Source: CAVPXC01 sp963709505 | Lineage (GTDB): Bacteria; Chloroflexota; Anaerolineae; JAAEKA01 | Direction: 5' to 3' | NCBI GenBank assembly: GCA_963709505.1 | Contig: CAVPXC010000018.1 | Span: 62,001 to 126,000 of the forward strand | DNA: 64,000 nucleotides | In this document: piece after piece, positions 8,548-17,263 of the stretch | How the letters are laid out: the number at the start of each line of letters is the position of its first letter | Position numbering within the stretch: the stretch's first letter is position 1 | Program-made: the position numbers and the translations under genes | Notes under the pieces: generated by a model | The model's input: only the letters and a program-made list of their open reading frames with translations | The model's database searches: none | What the model was told of the DNA's origin: nothing

Positions 8548-9810
8548 TTAAGCCGGCTCTTGTCCCGACGGCACGAATTGCTGGTGATCGAAGGGCATTG
8601 GCAGCTTGTTCAGATCGAACGGCAGGTCATCCAGGCTGAAGGGTAGCCTGAAGCTGCCCGGGGTTTGACCGGTCGAATCCATCATCATCATGACTGCGCC
8701 GATGGACACTCCCAGATACGCTTTGCCTGCCTTGTCGGGGTTCTCGCCCAGCGTGACCTTCAGCGAAAGCGGCTCCTTTTCACCGGACCGTTCGACGGTT
8801 AGCGTCACCGTGTCGCCGGGCTTCTTGGCGCCTACGGCGTCAACCAGATCTTGCGGGCTAGCCACAGCTGTGCCGTCGATGCCGGTAATGACGTCGCCAG
8901 CCTGCAGGCCGGCCGACTTTGCCGGACTGTCATTGGTTACAGATTTGACTACCGCACCCGCCTGGGCCTCTGGCATCGTGGACGGCATGTCGTCCTGGAA
9001 GAAGGGCAAGCGCCCCATTCTGGGGAGACGACCATTGGGTGTGGCAGGCACGCTCGGCATCGACTTGTCGTCAAGCGACTCGCTACCGAGCGCCGGGCGG
9101 TAACGCACGCCCAGGAGCGCCTTGTCCGCCTGGTCGGGGTTTTCACCCAATGTCAACGTGATCTCGCTGCGGGCTGCATCGGCTCCGGAGGCGCCGGACT
9201 TGGCGATTTCCAGCGTGATCTTGTCGCCGGGCTTGTACTGGCTGATGGCCGCGGCCAGGTTGGCCGTCTCGTCCAACGCCTTGCCGTCCACTGCGGTGAT
9301 CACGTTGCCGGCTTCCAAACCGGCATCTGCTGCCGGGCTGTCGGGCACGACTTCGGTGATGAGGGCGCCGGGCGCGGCTATTTCGATATCTTCGTTTTCG
9401 ACGTCAGGAGCTACCATACCCATGCCGCCGAAATAGGGCTGTAGGCCCAGATAGGGCTTGCCGTTGCGCTCGCCAACCGTGAGGTCGAAGGTGCGCTCAT
9501 CATCGCCGTGCAGCACCCGTACCTTGATCTCGTCGTTGGGCTGAAAGGAGCCGATCATCCGAAGCAGGTCGCGCCCTCGATCGGTCTTCTGGCCGTCGAC
9601 TTCGAGTAGGATGTCGCCTCGTTTGACGCCGGCTGCTGCGGCCGGGCCGTTGGGGTCAACCGACACGATGACTAGTCCCGGTTCCTGATTGGCCTGCTGT
9701 TGAGCGGGTGCGGAGGGAATTGAGCCGGCTGCTTGAGCGGCAACTCCGCCGAACGCCATCAGCAGGGCAGCTGCCAGCGTAGCAAGAAAGACCATACGTC
9801 GCTTCATCAT
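8548..9810 (-). CDS. Secreted protein with three PDZ domains
   Basis: About 420 residues. ATG 9810 (MMKRRMVFLATL) is favoured because AGAGGTG lies seven bases before it; an ATG two codons upstream sits on top of that site. A Sec signal peptide covers residues 1-27. Three PDZ modules follow, each with the carboxylate-binding/GL-type core: SPAADAGLEAGNVITAVDG, SPAKSAGLQAGDVITGIDG and GPAAAAGVKRGDILLEVDG. Each is followed by a TLxxGENPD-type strand. No trypsin-like protease domain is present, unlike DegP/HtrA. It probably binds exposed C-termini outside the membrane as an adaptor or sensor. It sits between a response regulator and a histidine kinase on the same strand, so regulation of that kinase is plausible but inferred. 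Confidence 0.85.
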   Translation of the reverse strand: MMKRRMVFLATLAAALLMAFGGVAAQAAGSIPSAPAQQQANQEPGLVIVSVDPNGPAAAAGVKRGDILLEVDGQKTDRGRDLLRMIGSFQPNDEIKVRVLHGDDERTFDLTVGERNGKPYLGLQPYFGGMGMVAPDVENEDIEIAAPGALITEVVPDSPAADAGLEAGNVITAVDGKALDETANLAAAISQYKPGDKITLEIAKSGASGADAARSEITLTLGENPDQADKALLGVRYRPALGSESLDDKSMPSVPATPNGRLPRMGRLPFFQDDMPSTMPEAQAGAVVKSVTNDSPAKSAGLQAGDVITGIDGTAVASPQDLVDAVGAKKPGDTVTLTVERSGEKEPLSLKVTLGENPDKAGKAYLGVSIGAVMMMMDSTGQTPGSFRLPFSLDDLPFDLNKLPMPFDHQQFVPSGQEPA

Positions 9811-9852
9811 AGACATTCACCTCTTGGTAGTTTGTTGCAAAGATGTAGACTC

Positions 9853-9976
9853 AGTGCTCTGTTAGGTTGAAAAGTGTGAGTGTCATCCTGAGGCTCGGCG
9901 AAGGATCTGCGTTCAAGCGGAGATCCTTCGCCGAGCCTCAGGATGACACTCACAACTTCTAGCTTAACAGAGCACT
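9853..9976. repeat. GGCTCGGCGAAGG hairpin family, copy 2 (124-bp inverted repeat)
   Basis: Arms begin AGTGCTCTGTTA at the left and end with its complement at the right. The inner perfect core is GTCATCCTGAGGCTCGGCGAAGGATCT and its mirror. The core matches the hairpin at 2075-2126. It lies upstream of the PDZ gene. Confidence 0.8.
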
Positions 9977-10067
9977 CAGGCGGAAGCACCCATAGTGCTT
10001 CCATAGACTATCTTACCAAGAGGGTGCTGTTGAGCGGTTGTGGTTTGGTTAAGATCTAGCAACAATA

Positions 10068-10114
10068 GGGCTCGGTCGGTCCCTCCGGGAGGCTACGCAC
10101 AGACCGGCCCGAGC
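10068..10114. repeat. Palindromic element with CCCTCCGGGAGG core, single intergenic copy
   Basis: GGGCTCGGTCGGTC (left) pairs with GACCGGCCCGAGC (right) around a second small palindrome CCTCCGGGAGG. Three tandem copies of the same element occur inside trmD at 55368-55528. This copy lies 18 bases past the response regulator stop. Confidence 0.8.
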
Positions 10115-10131
10115 ACAAATGAAGGGCTCGA

Positions 10132-10830
10132 TCACGGCTCGAACTTGTAGCCGATCCCACGGACGGTGACCAGCCAACGTGGGGTGGCCGGGTCCTCTTC
10201 GATCTTTTGGCGCAAGTGCCGCATGTGCACGTCGATGGTGCGATCGCTGCCGATGTCGCTGTCATAGCCCCAAACGGCTTCGAGCAGCTGGTTGCGTGTG
10301 AGGGGCCTACCGGCGTTGCTCACCAGGTGGCGCAGCAGGCGAAACTCGATGGGCGTCAGCTCTACCGGCAAACCGTCGCGCAGAACCAACAGACGCTCCA
10401 TATCCACGACAATCGAGCCAAAGCTGATGCGCTCGTTGGGCGCGGGCGTGGCCAGTTCACCGTAAGCCCGTCGCAGCAGGGCTCGGATGCGAGAGACCAG
10501 TTCGCGTAGGCTGTAAGGCTTGACCAGGTAATCATCCGCGCCCAGCTCCAGCCCCAGTACCTTGTCCAGCTCTTCGTCACGTGCGGTCAGCATCAGAATG
10601 GGCTGCCGCTTCCCCTCGCCGCGTAGCTGGCGGCAAACGTCGAACCCGCTGATGTCGGGCAGACGGATGTCCAACACGATCAGCTGCGGGTTGTCTGCGC
10701 GCGCCACGGCCAGCGCCTTCTGGCCGGTGTTGGCCCAGAGCACGGTGAAACCTTCGGCGGTGAGACCATACTCCAGGCCGCGGGCTACAGAGCGCTCGTC
10801 TTCGACGATCAGGATGATTTCACCAGCCAT
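10132..10830 (-). CDS. OmpR/PhoB-family response regulator
   Basis: 232 residues with an N-terminal receiver domain (acidic pair E10-D11, phosphoacceptor D54 in IVLDIRLP, T82, K104 in LVKPYS) and a C-terminal winged-helix DNA-binding domain from about 130 (ELTPIEFRLLRHLVSNAGRPLTRNQLLEAVWG, then RTIDVHMRHLRQKIEEDP and RGIGYKFEP). It is a cytosolic transcription factor controlled by phosphorylation. It precedes the three-PDZ protein and the histidine kinase on the same strand and is the probable output of that kinase. It lies only six bases downstream of the DUF4177-like gene, so the group may be cotranscribed from the parA side. Confidence 0.93.
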   Translation of the reverse strand: MAGEIILIVEDERSVARGLEYGLTAEGFTVLWANTGQKALAVARADNPQLIVLDIRLPDISGFDVCRQLRGEGKRQPILMLTARDEELDKVLGLELGADDYLVKPYSLRELVSRIRALLRRAYGELATPAPNERISFGSIVVDMERLLVLRDGLPVELTPIEFRLLRHLVSNAGRPLTRNQLLEAVWGYDSDIGSDRTIDVHMRHLRQKIEEDPATPRWLVTVRGIGYKFEP

Positions 10831-10836
10831 AGCTTT

Positions 10837-11241
10837 TTAGCGTTTTTGCCGCTTGAAAAAGAGCTGGTAGTGGTCGCTGGAGCCGTACAGGGCCTTGCCG
10901 CCGCCTGCACCGACCAGTTCCCAGCCGTCCTCGCCGAGTTGGTTGATGTAGTCGTGGATCACCGGCGCTTGCATCCAGTTGCGGATCTCCTTGCCGTTGA
11001 TGTAGCGCGGCCGCCAGCCCTTGTAGTCGGCGAACGACACGACCAGGTAATCCCAGCGCACGACAGTTGGCGCTGCTTCGGCTGGAGCCGCCGGCTTGGC
11101 GGCGGTTTTTTTCCCCGCGCGGACGGAGCGCGGTTTGCTGGGCGCCGGCTGCACCGCAGCGGGCGGGGTCGCTGGCACGGGCATTTCTACCGGGCCAGCC
11201 AGCAGCTCGCCCAGTACATCAGGCGTTGGGTTCCGTGGCAT
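10837..11241 (-). CDS. DUF4177-like protein with disordered N-terminus
   Basis: 134 residues. The first 58 are low-complexity Pro/Ala with Lys/Arg patches (KPRSVRAGKKTAAKPAAPAEAA) and are probably disordered. The C-terminal half (RWDYLVVSFADYKGWRPRYING…YINQLGEDGWELVGAGGGKAL…HYQLFFKR) has the beta-alpha-beta pattern and GWELV motif of DUF4177 proteins, which have no assigned activity. It overlaps the end of the ParA-type ATPase by 23 bases, which indicates translational coupling. A role linked to the ATPase, for example as a cargo or regulator, is inference only. Confidence 0.65.
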   Translation of the reverse strand: MPRNPTPDVLGELLAGPVEMPVPATPPAAVQPAPSKPRSVRAGKKTAAKPAAPAEAAPTVVRWDYLVVSFADYKGWRPRYINGKEIRNWMQAPVIHDYINQLGEDGWELVGAGGGKALYGSSDHYQLFFKRQKR

Positions 11242-11977
11242 CTCGTGTGATCCTTTCTGTCAGCTTTCGGTAATCTTCAGCGCCAGGCGAGTGCGGCGCG
11301 TATTCGAAGATGTGCTGCTTGTAGCCCGGGGCCTCCGAGAGCCTGACGTTGTAGCGTATCGGGTCGCAAAGCTGCGACGGGTAGTAGGACTTCAGCTGCG
11401 CCAGGATCTCTTCCGATTTCCTGACACGGCGGTCGAGGAAAGTGGGAAGGACGTATCGCAATGTCAGCTCGGGACGATAGTGCTGGATGCCGGCCAGGCC
11501 TTGCGAGAACTCACGCAGCCCCTGTAAGGTCATCACCTCGAGCGACACCGGCGCCACGACCTCGTCGGCGAAGAAGAGGACGTTGACGGTCAAAACGTCC
11601 CAGCCGGGGGCCGTGTCCAGAATGACATAATCGTACTGTCCTTCGACGGGCGCTAAGGCCTCAGCCAGCGTGCGCTCGCCACCGAAATCCTGCCGAGCGA
11701 TGATGCGTTTCAGCCCGGCCAGGCCGCGGCCGCCGGCCAAGAGCCAAAGCCGCTCGCGCGCAGGCGCAATGGCCTCGTCGGCGGAGATCTCGCCTGAGAT
11801 GAGCTCGGTCAGGCCGGCAGCGGGCTGTAGTCCCAGCGACTTACCGGCCTGGCCCTGGGTATCGGCGTCGATCAACAGGACCCGGTGCCCGGCCAATGCG
11901 AGGCCGGCCGCCAGGTTGACGGCCGTAGTGGTCTTGCCGACCCCGCCCTTGGAGAGAGCGATTGCGATTTTTCTCAT
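11219..11977 (-). CDS. ParA/Soj-family ATPase
   Basis: 252 residues of the deviant Walker A (MinD/ParA) superfamily: KGGVGKTT at 10-17 with the signature lysine, the switch region LLIDADTQGQAGKSLGL near 34, and Walker B YVILDTAPGWD. The C-terminal half keeps the ParA pattern PTFLDRRVRKSEEILAQL and IRYNVRLSEAPGYKQHIFEYAP. Such ATPases dimerise on ATP and position DNA or large cytoplasmic complexes. No ParB gene or parS-like site is adjacent, and the overlapping partner gene encodes a DUF4177-like protein, so a cargo-positioning role rather than chromosome segregation is possible. It is divergent from the secreted protein at 12261. Confidence 0.9.
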   Translation of the reverse strand: MRKIAIALSKGGVGKTTTAVNLAAGLALAGHRVLLIDADTQGQAGKSLGLQPAAGLTELISGEISADEAIAPARERLWLLAGGRGLAGLKRIIARQDFGGERTLAEALAPVEGQYDYVILDTAPGWDVLTVNVLFFADEVVAPVSLEVMTLQGLREFSQGLAGIQHYRPELTLRYVLPTFLDRRVRKSEEILAQLKSYYPSQLCDPIRYNVRLSEAPGYKQHIFEYAPHSPGAEDYRKLTERITRDATEPNA

Positions 11978-12260
11978 GCGCCGCTCCTTTTGAGTGAACG
12001 CGAAGAAGGCCCAACCGCGCCTTCATTGCGCCCAGTATACCACATCCTCGCTCCATCGTGCACAAATAGAGACGGCGGTTTGGGGCTGCTGTATGCAGTC
12101 CCTCGTCACTTTCCACCTGGCTTCAACGTCTCCTACTATTGAAGAGTACGATCGCGCGCGTTGCGCCGATCGGAGAGAATCCCAGGCGACTGCCGAGGGT
12201 TGTAGCACAGCGATTGACTGGGGCTCTTTTAGAGTGACGCTCAGAGACGTGGAGGTTCCC

Positions 12261-14988
12261 ATGAAAACTCACGGTAGAGGTTCTGGCCAGGCGATGCTGG
12301 TCGCGGCGATCGCTGGCCTCGCGCTGTTGCTGCTGGTCGGAGTCGTCTTCGCCCAGCCGGGCAGTCCGGAGACCACGATCACTCTGTCCAGCGCGCCATC
12401 GCCGCCGACGGCTATCAAGCCGGGAGAGGCACAGACATTTCAGTGGCAGATCATCGCCACCAGCACCCCGGTGTCGGTCTCGTACGAGGTGAGCAACATA
12501 GACACCGGGCAGCCGATTGAAAGCCAGGTGTACCCAGGCAGCACGGGGTTAAATCTGACCCGTTCCTACGTGTTGCCGACCACCTACGTGCTGCCCTTTG
12601 GTCGCCTTTTCGAGCGCTATCGCGTGCGCATCGAGTATTACTCACTGGAGTCGGGCAACGAAGCCAACGCCGAGGCCATCTTCTGGGTCACCCAGGACAC
12701 GGGGAGCTTGAAGGTGGTCAAGTTCAACGACCGCGACGGGGATGGGCTGCGCGATCCTGGCGATGAGGGCGTGGCGGGCGTTCTCTTTACGCTGCGCATC
12801 CAGGGCCAGAACCTGAGCCGGCTCACGGATGCAAACGGCGAGATCCTTTGGACCAACGTGCCCGTGGGGACCTATCAGGTTACCGAGACGGTGCCGGCCG
12901 GCACGGTCAACACCACGCCAATCGTGCAGCAACCCACCGTAACGGCCAACGCGACCACCACGATCTTGTTCGGCAACCGCGTCATCCCGGGCGCGCTTGA
13001 AGCTCTGGTATGGGTGGATCTGAACGGCGACCGCATTCGCGATCCCGGCGAGCCACCGTATCCGGGCGCCACAGTGGCCTTCGTCTCGCCCTGTGGCGAC
13101 GATGGCAGCGGCGTCACAGGAGCTGGCGGATTGGTGGTCTGGCCCAACCGCTGCGTGGGCAATTACACGGTCACCCTGACCGTGCCGCCTGGCTATGGCG
13201 CTACCACCCCAGCTAGCGTGCCGGCCACGGTGGTATCCAACACGACAACTCATGTGGAATTCGGCATTCAACTCGACACGGCCTGTGTCGAGGGGCAGAA
13301 GATCAGTGACACCCATGTGGGCCTGCCCGGCTGGACGATTCGGGCGCAACTGGTGGGCGGCACGGGGCCGATCTACACCGCGGTTACTGGCCCAGGCGGC
13401 TTTTTCCGGATGGACCGGCTGCCGCTTGGCACGTATCGCTTCTGGGAGGAGCCGCAGATAGGCTGGTTCCCGGTGACGCCATCGGAGTTCCAGGTGCCGG
13501 TGTTGCAGCCGGGCGCTCAGTGTTTGCACATCCGCTTCAAGAACCGGGCCGCCACGCCGGTGCCGCCCTTAGCCCGGCGGGCGTATGCGCCTGTCCTGTA
13601 CAAGCGCGCTAGCAGCAGCGGTACGGTCGAGCCGGGAACTCCCACGCCGACGCCGCAGGGCGCGGGATGCGTGGTCGCTACCAAAGTGGATGCCTTGGCT
13701 GTGGGCCTGCCTGGCTGGACGATCCGCGTGCAGCCGCAGGGCGGCGGGCCGGTGCGCTCCGGCGTGACGAACGGCCTGGGTGCGATTCAATTCGACGGCG
13801 TGCCCGGTGGTCCTGCCGTTGTGTTCGAGGAAGCGCAGGTAGGCTGGGTGCCGGTGACGCCTGGCGTGGTGAACGTGATGGTAACCCCCGGCGGCCAGTG
13901 TGCGATTGTGCAGTTCACAAACCGCCAGGCTACGCCGACGCCGACGTACACCAACACGCCGACTAGCACGCCTACTTCGACGCCAACACCGACACCGACG
14001 GCGACTCCAACTCGCCCTCCCTACGGCGACCCCCTCGCCCACACCGCCGCCGATCATTCGTAACATCCCGCATCCCAAGGGGATCGCGGTCAATAGCCTG
14101 ACCAACCAGGTATTTGTGGCCAGCAGGACCACGAATCGCCTGTACAAGATCGACGGTGCAACCAACACGGTAGTGGGCAGCTATGTCACCGGCAGCGAGC
14201 CGTTTGGTGTGGCAGTCAACCAAAACACCCGCAAGGTGTTTGTTGCCAACTACGCCGGCAACTCGCTGAGCATCTTCAACGGCGACACAGGCGTTCTGTT
14301 ATCGACCATCAACTTTGCCGCCATGGGCTATGGCCAGCCGTCTTTCGTGGCTGTCGACGAGACGCTGAACCGGGCCTACGCGACCCTGCATGTCGGCGGC
14401 CGGCTGGCGGTGATCGACGGCGCGAGCAATGCGCTGCTAACCACGATAGAGGCGGAGGGTGGCGCGTTCGGTGTAGCTGTGCATCCGGGACTGCACCGCG
14501 CTTACGCTACCAGCCGTGAGACGCGCAACCTGATCGTGTTCGATACCAACACCAATACCCGGATTTGGGAGCAAACAGCAGCGTCGATGGGCGAGCCGTA
14601 TGCCTTAGCTGTGGACGCCGTGCGCAACCGCCTCTACGTGTTGACCGCTCCCGTCGGTGGCTATCCCGACCGGGTGGAGGTCTTCAGTCTGGCGTCGAGC
14701 GGCGCCAGCCGCCTGGGAACTGTCGCAGTCGGAAATGGCGGCGTGGCGGGCGGTACTGGTATCGCCGTCAACCCGACGACGGGTCACGTCTTCGCAGCAA
14801 ATAGCGCAGACAACACCCTGAGTGTGCTCGACGGGCCGGGCATGTATCCCCTGGCGACCGTTCCGGTGGGCCACGATCCTGGCATGGTTGGCGTGAATCC
14901 TGTCACCAACCAGGTCTACATCGGCAACCGCGGCGACGACACGGTGCAGGTGGTGGTGGATAACTTCGTGCGGCGATTGCGGAAGTAG
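12261..14988 (+). pseudogene. Large secreted protein: SdrD-type B domains, Thr-Pro stalk, YVTN beta-propeller; frameshifted
   Basis: ATG 12261 has GGAGG six bases upstream; a signal anchor or signal peptide spans residues 10-31. Two SdrD/Cna-B-like domains carry calcium-loop motifs (FNDRDGDGLRDPGDEGVAGV and DLNGDRIRDPGEPPYPGATV), followed by two further prealbumin-like units (GLPGWTIRAQL, GLPGWTIRVQP). A Thr-Pro stalk follows, and then, in another frame, a YVTN-type seven-bladed propeller with repeats such as GIAVNSLTNQVFVASRTTN and GVNPVTNQVYIGNRGDDT. The frame breaks in the stalk, about 14010-14035, and one extra base explains it. The joined product is about 908 residues, a cell-surface or released structural protein. 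The 240-base leader shows no recognised riboswitch. Confidence 0.8.
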
Positions 14989-15180
14989 AACCGCGGATTC
15001 GGTGGAGGCGCGGAGGGGGGAGGCTGGAGTGTCGGAGTGTCACGTGTCAGAGTGCAGTGATGCAGGGCCGACGAGCTCGAATACTGGGGTAGTGAGAGTA
15101 AGAATGGGTGCCCGATGCTGCCAGCAAGCATCGGGCATCTCGTTATCCCGACAAATCAGCACTGGCGGTAGCCGGCAAAA

Positions 15181-15209
15181 TGGACAGCCCCGATGCCTGC
15201 CGCTATAAT
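15181..15209 (+). promoter_or_regulatory. Sigma-70-type promoter for mazG
   Basis: TGGACA (15181-15186), a 17-base spacer and a perfect TATAAT (15204-15209). Transcription would start near 15216, so the TGACAC tandem repeats form the untranslated leader. Confidence 0.7.
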
Positions 15210-15246
15210 TCGCACAAGCTAACCACCCGCTGCGGACTCTGTACAC

Positions 15247-15398
15247 CCTGACACTTGACACCCTGACACTTGACACCTGACACTCTGACACCTGACACTC
15301 TGACACCTGACACCTGACACTCTGACACCTGACACTCTGACACCTGACACCTGCCACTTGACACCCGACACTCTGACACTTGAGACCCTGACACCTGA
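15247..15398. repeat. TGACAC short tandem repeat tract upstream of mazG
   Basis: About 18 imperfect 7-8 base units alternating CTGACACC, CTGACACT and TTGACACC. The mirrored GTGTCA form stands 200 bases upstream at 15027-15055. A related tract precedes miaA at 58565-58669. Confidence 0.8.
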
Positions 15399-15423
15399 CG
15401 ACTTTTCCTTCGGAGACCCCCTC

Positions 15424-16758
15424 TTGACAACAATCACCATCATCGGCCTCGGACCGGGCGATCCTGGTCTGCTCACTCGAAGCGCTTGGGAAGCGCTGGA
15501 GACGGCAGGCGAGGTCTACCTTCGAACCAGCCGGCATCCAACGGTGGCGGCGCTACCGTCGGGCCTGACGATCCATAGCTTCGACGCCATCTATGAAGCG
15601 GTGGCGGATTTTGCTGAGATCTATGGGAAGATTGCAGCGAACATAGTGGCCTTGGGCAGCCGGCCTCAGGGTGTGTATTACGCCGTGCCCGGCGACCCGA
15701 CCGTGGGCGAGGCGACGACCTGGCTGATCCGCCGGCAGGCCGCCGAGGCTGGCCTGGCCGTACGAGTGATCCCCGGCGTGAGTTTTGTCGAGCCGGCCTG
15801 CTGGGCGCTGGGGCTGGATCCGCTGGAGCGGGATGGCTTGCAGGTGCTGGATGCGATGGTGGTGGCGGCCAGCCATGCACCGCCCTTTGACACCTCTCGG
15901 CCGGCGCTGCTGGCCCAATGCTACAGCCGCGCGGTGGCCAGCGACGTCAAACTGACGCTGTTGCATAGCTTCCCACCGGATCACCCGGTGACGGTGCTGC
16001 GCGCTGCGGGCACGGTCGCGGAGGATGTGCGCCGGACTCCGCTCTATGCTCTCGACCGCAGCCAAGACTTCGACCACCTGACCACACTCTACCTGCCGCC
16101 GGCCAGCAGTCATGGGGCCTACAGCCGCTTGCAGGAAATCGTCGCACACCTGCGCGCGCCGAACGGCTGTCCATGGGATCGCGAGCAGACACTGCAGACT
16201 CTGCGCAAGGACCTATTGGAGGAGACCTACGAGTTGCTCGAGGCGCTCGACGATGACGACGACGAGAAGGTGGTCGAGGAGTTGGGCGACCTAACGTTGG
16301 TTGTGGCCATGCTGGCTCAGATCGCTGCCGAAGAGGAACGTTTCCAGTGGCCGGTAGCTATGGAGCTGGTCTGTGACAAGCTGATCCGACGCCATCCGCA
16401 CGTGTTTGGTGACGTGGAGGTCAGCGGGGTGGAGGAGGTACTGGCGAACTGGGCGGCGATCAAGGCGCAGGAGGCAAGTGGCAGGTTGCAGGTTGCACGA
16501 AGTCCCGGAGCGGAGCAGAGTGGAAGGGGCAAGGGAGAATCGATCCTGGATAGCGTGCCGAAGGCGTTGCCGGCCTTGATGATGGCGAGCAAGTACCAGA
16601 GCCGGCTGGCGCGTGCGGGGTTGGCGCCCGATCTAACTGAAGCTGACTCGACCGGTCGAGCGCTGTGGGACTTAGTGGCTGAGGCGAGGACTGCAGGCGT
16701 CGATCCGGAGACTGCGCTGCGTGAGCTGTGCCGGCGAGTGGCCGCTCAGGTAGGATGA
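15424..16758 (+). CDS. mazG: MazG nucleoside triphosphate pyrophosphohydrolase fused to a tetrapyrrole-methylase-like domain (YabN type)
   Basis: 444 residues from TTG 15424, which has GGAG ten bases upstream; the frame is also open upstream, but only through the TGACAC repeats. Residues 1-220 are a SAM-dependent tetrapyrrole methylase-like domain (ITIIGLGPGDPGLLT, YAVPGDPTVGE, VIPGVSFVEPA). The MazG domain follows: REIVAHLRAPNGCPWDREQT, then the metal-binding helices LLEETYELLEALDDDD and VVEELGDLTL, and KLIRRHPHVFGD. MazG hydrolyses NTPs to NMPs and pyrophosphate, cleansing damaged nucleotides. The fusion matches Bacillus YabN. The three-Asp/Glu stretch EALDDDDDEK is unusually acidic. Confidence 0.9.
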   Translation: MTTITIIGLGPGDPGLLTRSAWEALETAGEVYLRTSRHPTVAALPSGLTIHSFDAIYEAVADFAEIYGKIAANIVALGSRPQGVYYAVPGDPTVGEATTWLIRRQAAEAGLAVRVIPGVSFVEPACWALGLDPLERDGLQVLDAMVVAASHAPPFDTSRPALLAQCYSRAVASDVKLTLLHSFPPDHPVTVLRAAGTVAEDVRRTPLYALDRSQDFDHLTTLYLPPASSHGAYSRLQEIVAHLRAPNGCPWDREQTLQTLRKDLLEETYELLEALDDDDDEKVVEELGDLTLVVAMLAQIAAEEERFQWPVAMELVCDKLIRRHPHVFGDVEVSGVEEVLANWAAIKAQEASGRLQVARSPGAEQSGRGKGESILDSVPKALPALMMASKYQSRLARAGLAPDLTEADSTGRALWDLVAEARTAGVDPETALRELCRRVAAQVG

Positions 16759-16840
16759 GCTTGCCGACGCAGCCGGCAGGCAATGTGGCTAGGCCAACAC
16801 TCGCGTGAACAAGTTTGGTGGCATAATCAGCGGAGATAGG

Positions 16841-16876
16841 AAAAGGCCCTCACTCGATATGAGTGAGGGCCTTTTT
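16841..16876. terminator. Bidirectional rho-independent terminator
   Basis: AAAAGGCCCTCACTC and GAGTGAGGGCCTTTTT flank a GATAT loop. It ends mazG transcription rightward and the tRNA-Pro transcript leftward. Confidence 0.9.
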
Positions 16877-16879
16877 CTC

Positions 16880-16956
<77 letters not shown>

Positions 16957-16971
16957 GAACCAACAGAAGTC

Positions 16972-17000
16972 ATTGTACGCATGAACGACGTTTTTGGCAA
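16972..17000 (-). promoter_or_regulatory. Promoter of tRNA-Pro
   Basis: Minus strand TTGCCA (17000-16995), a 17-base spacer and TACAAT (16977-16972), about 16 bases before the mature 5' end. Confidence 0.75.
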
Positions 17001-17010
17001 AAGTGGGAGA

Positions 17011-17095
17011 GTGCGGAAGTGAGATAGTGAGATAGTGAGATAGTGCAACAGAAGCTTCCCCACTATCTCACTATCTCACTATCTCACTTCCGCAC
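17011..17095. repeat. Perfect 35-bp inverted repeat of GTGAGATA tandem units
   Basis: The left arm 17011-17045 is GTGCGGAA, three GTGAGATA units and GTG; the right arm 17061-17095 is its exact complement, with a 15-base loop. It separates the diverging tRNA-Pro and rpsF promoters, whose -35 boxes lie 11 bases to each side. Confidence 0.9.
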
Positions 17096-17105
17096 TTCCG
17101 CACTT

Positions 17106-17134
17106 TTGCTTTCTCAGCGACCCTGTGTTATACT
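17106..17134 (+). promoter_or_regulatory. Promoter of the rpsF-ssb-rpsR operon
   Basis: TTGCTT (17106-17111), a 17-base spacer and TATACT (17129-17134), leaving a leader of about 120 bases before rpsF. Confidence 0.7.
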
Positions 17135-17263
17135 TCCGCCCGTGCAGCGAGGGTGCGGATGCCCCTGTTTCCGCCCCTCGTTACTTTTCGCCTGCGGCCG
17201 AAGCGATCCCCGATTATCGCAGTGGACCGTGGGCAATCCCAAGGAAAGGAGGTAACTGCACCC

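Larger units (their letters stand above)
14989..15423. other. Intergenic region with TGACAC repeats and mazG promoter
   Basis: No gene seen. It holds GTGTCA-type units at 15027-15055, a hairpin at 15109-15137 (TGCCCGATGCT / AGCATCGGGCA), the mazG promoter at 15181-15209 and about 150 bases of 8-bp-like TGACAC repeats. Confidence 0.6.

Noticed and set aside
12023..12260. Riboswitch in the long leader of the B-repeat gene
   Set aside because: No conserved cores of cyclic-di-GMP, TPP, cobalamin, SAM or glycine riboswitches could be recognised.
12642..13529. A 295-codon minus-strand frame across the secreted B-repeat gene
   Set aside because: It is antisense shadow of the SdrD-like coding region, rich in Arg/His/Ala, with no start signal.
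15247..15398. Possible CRISPR array
   Set aside because: Units are 7-8 bases without spacers and no cas gene is near; it is a simple tandem repeat.
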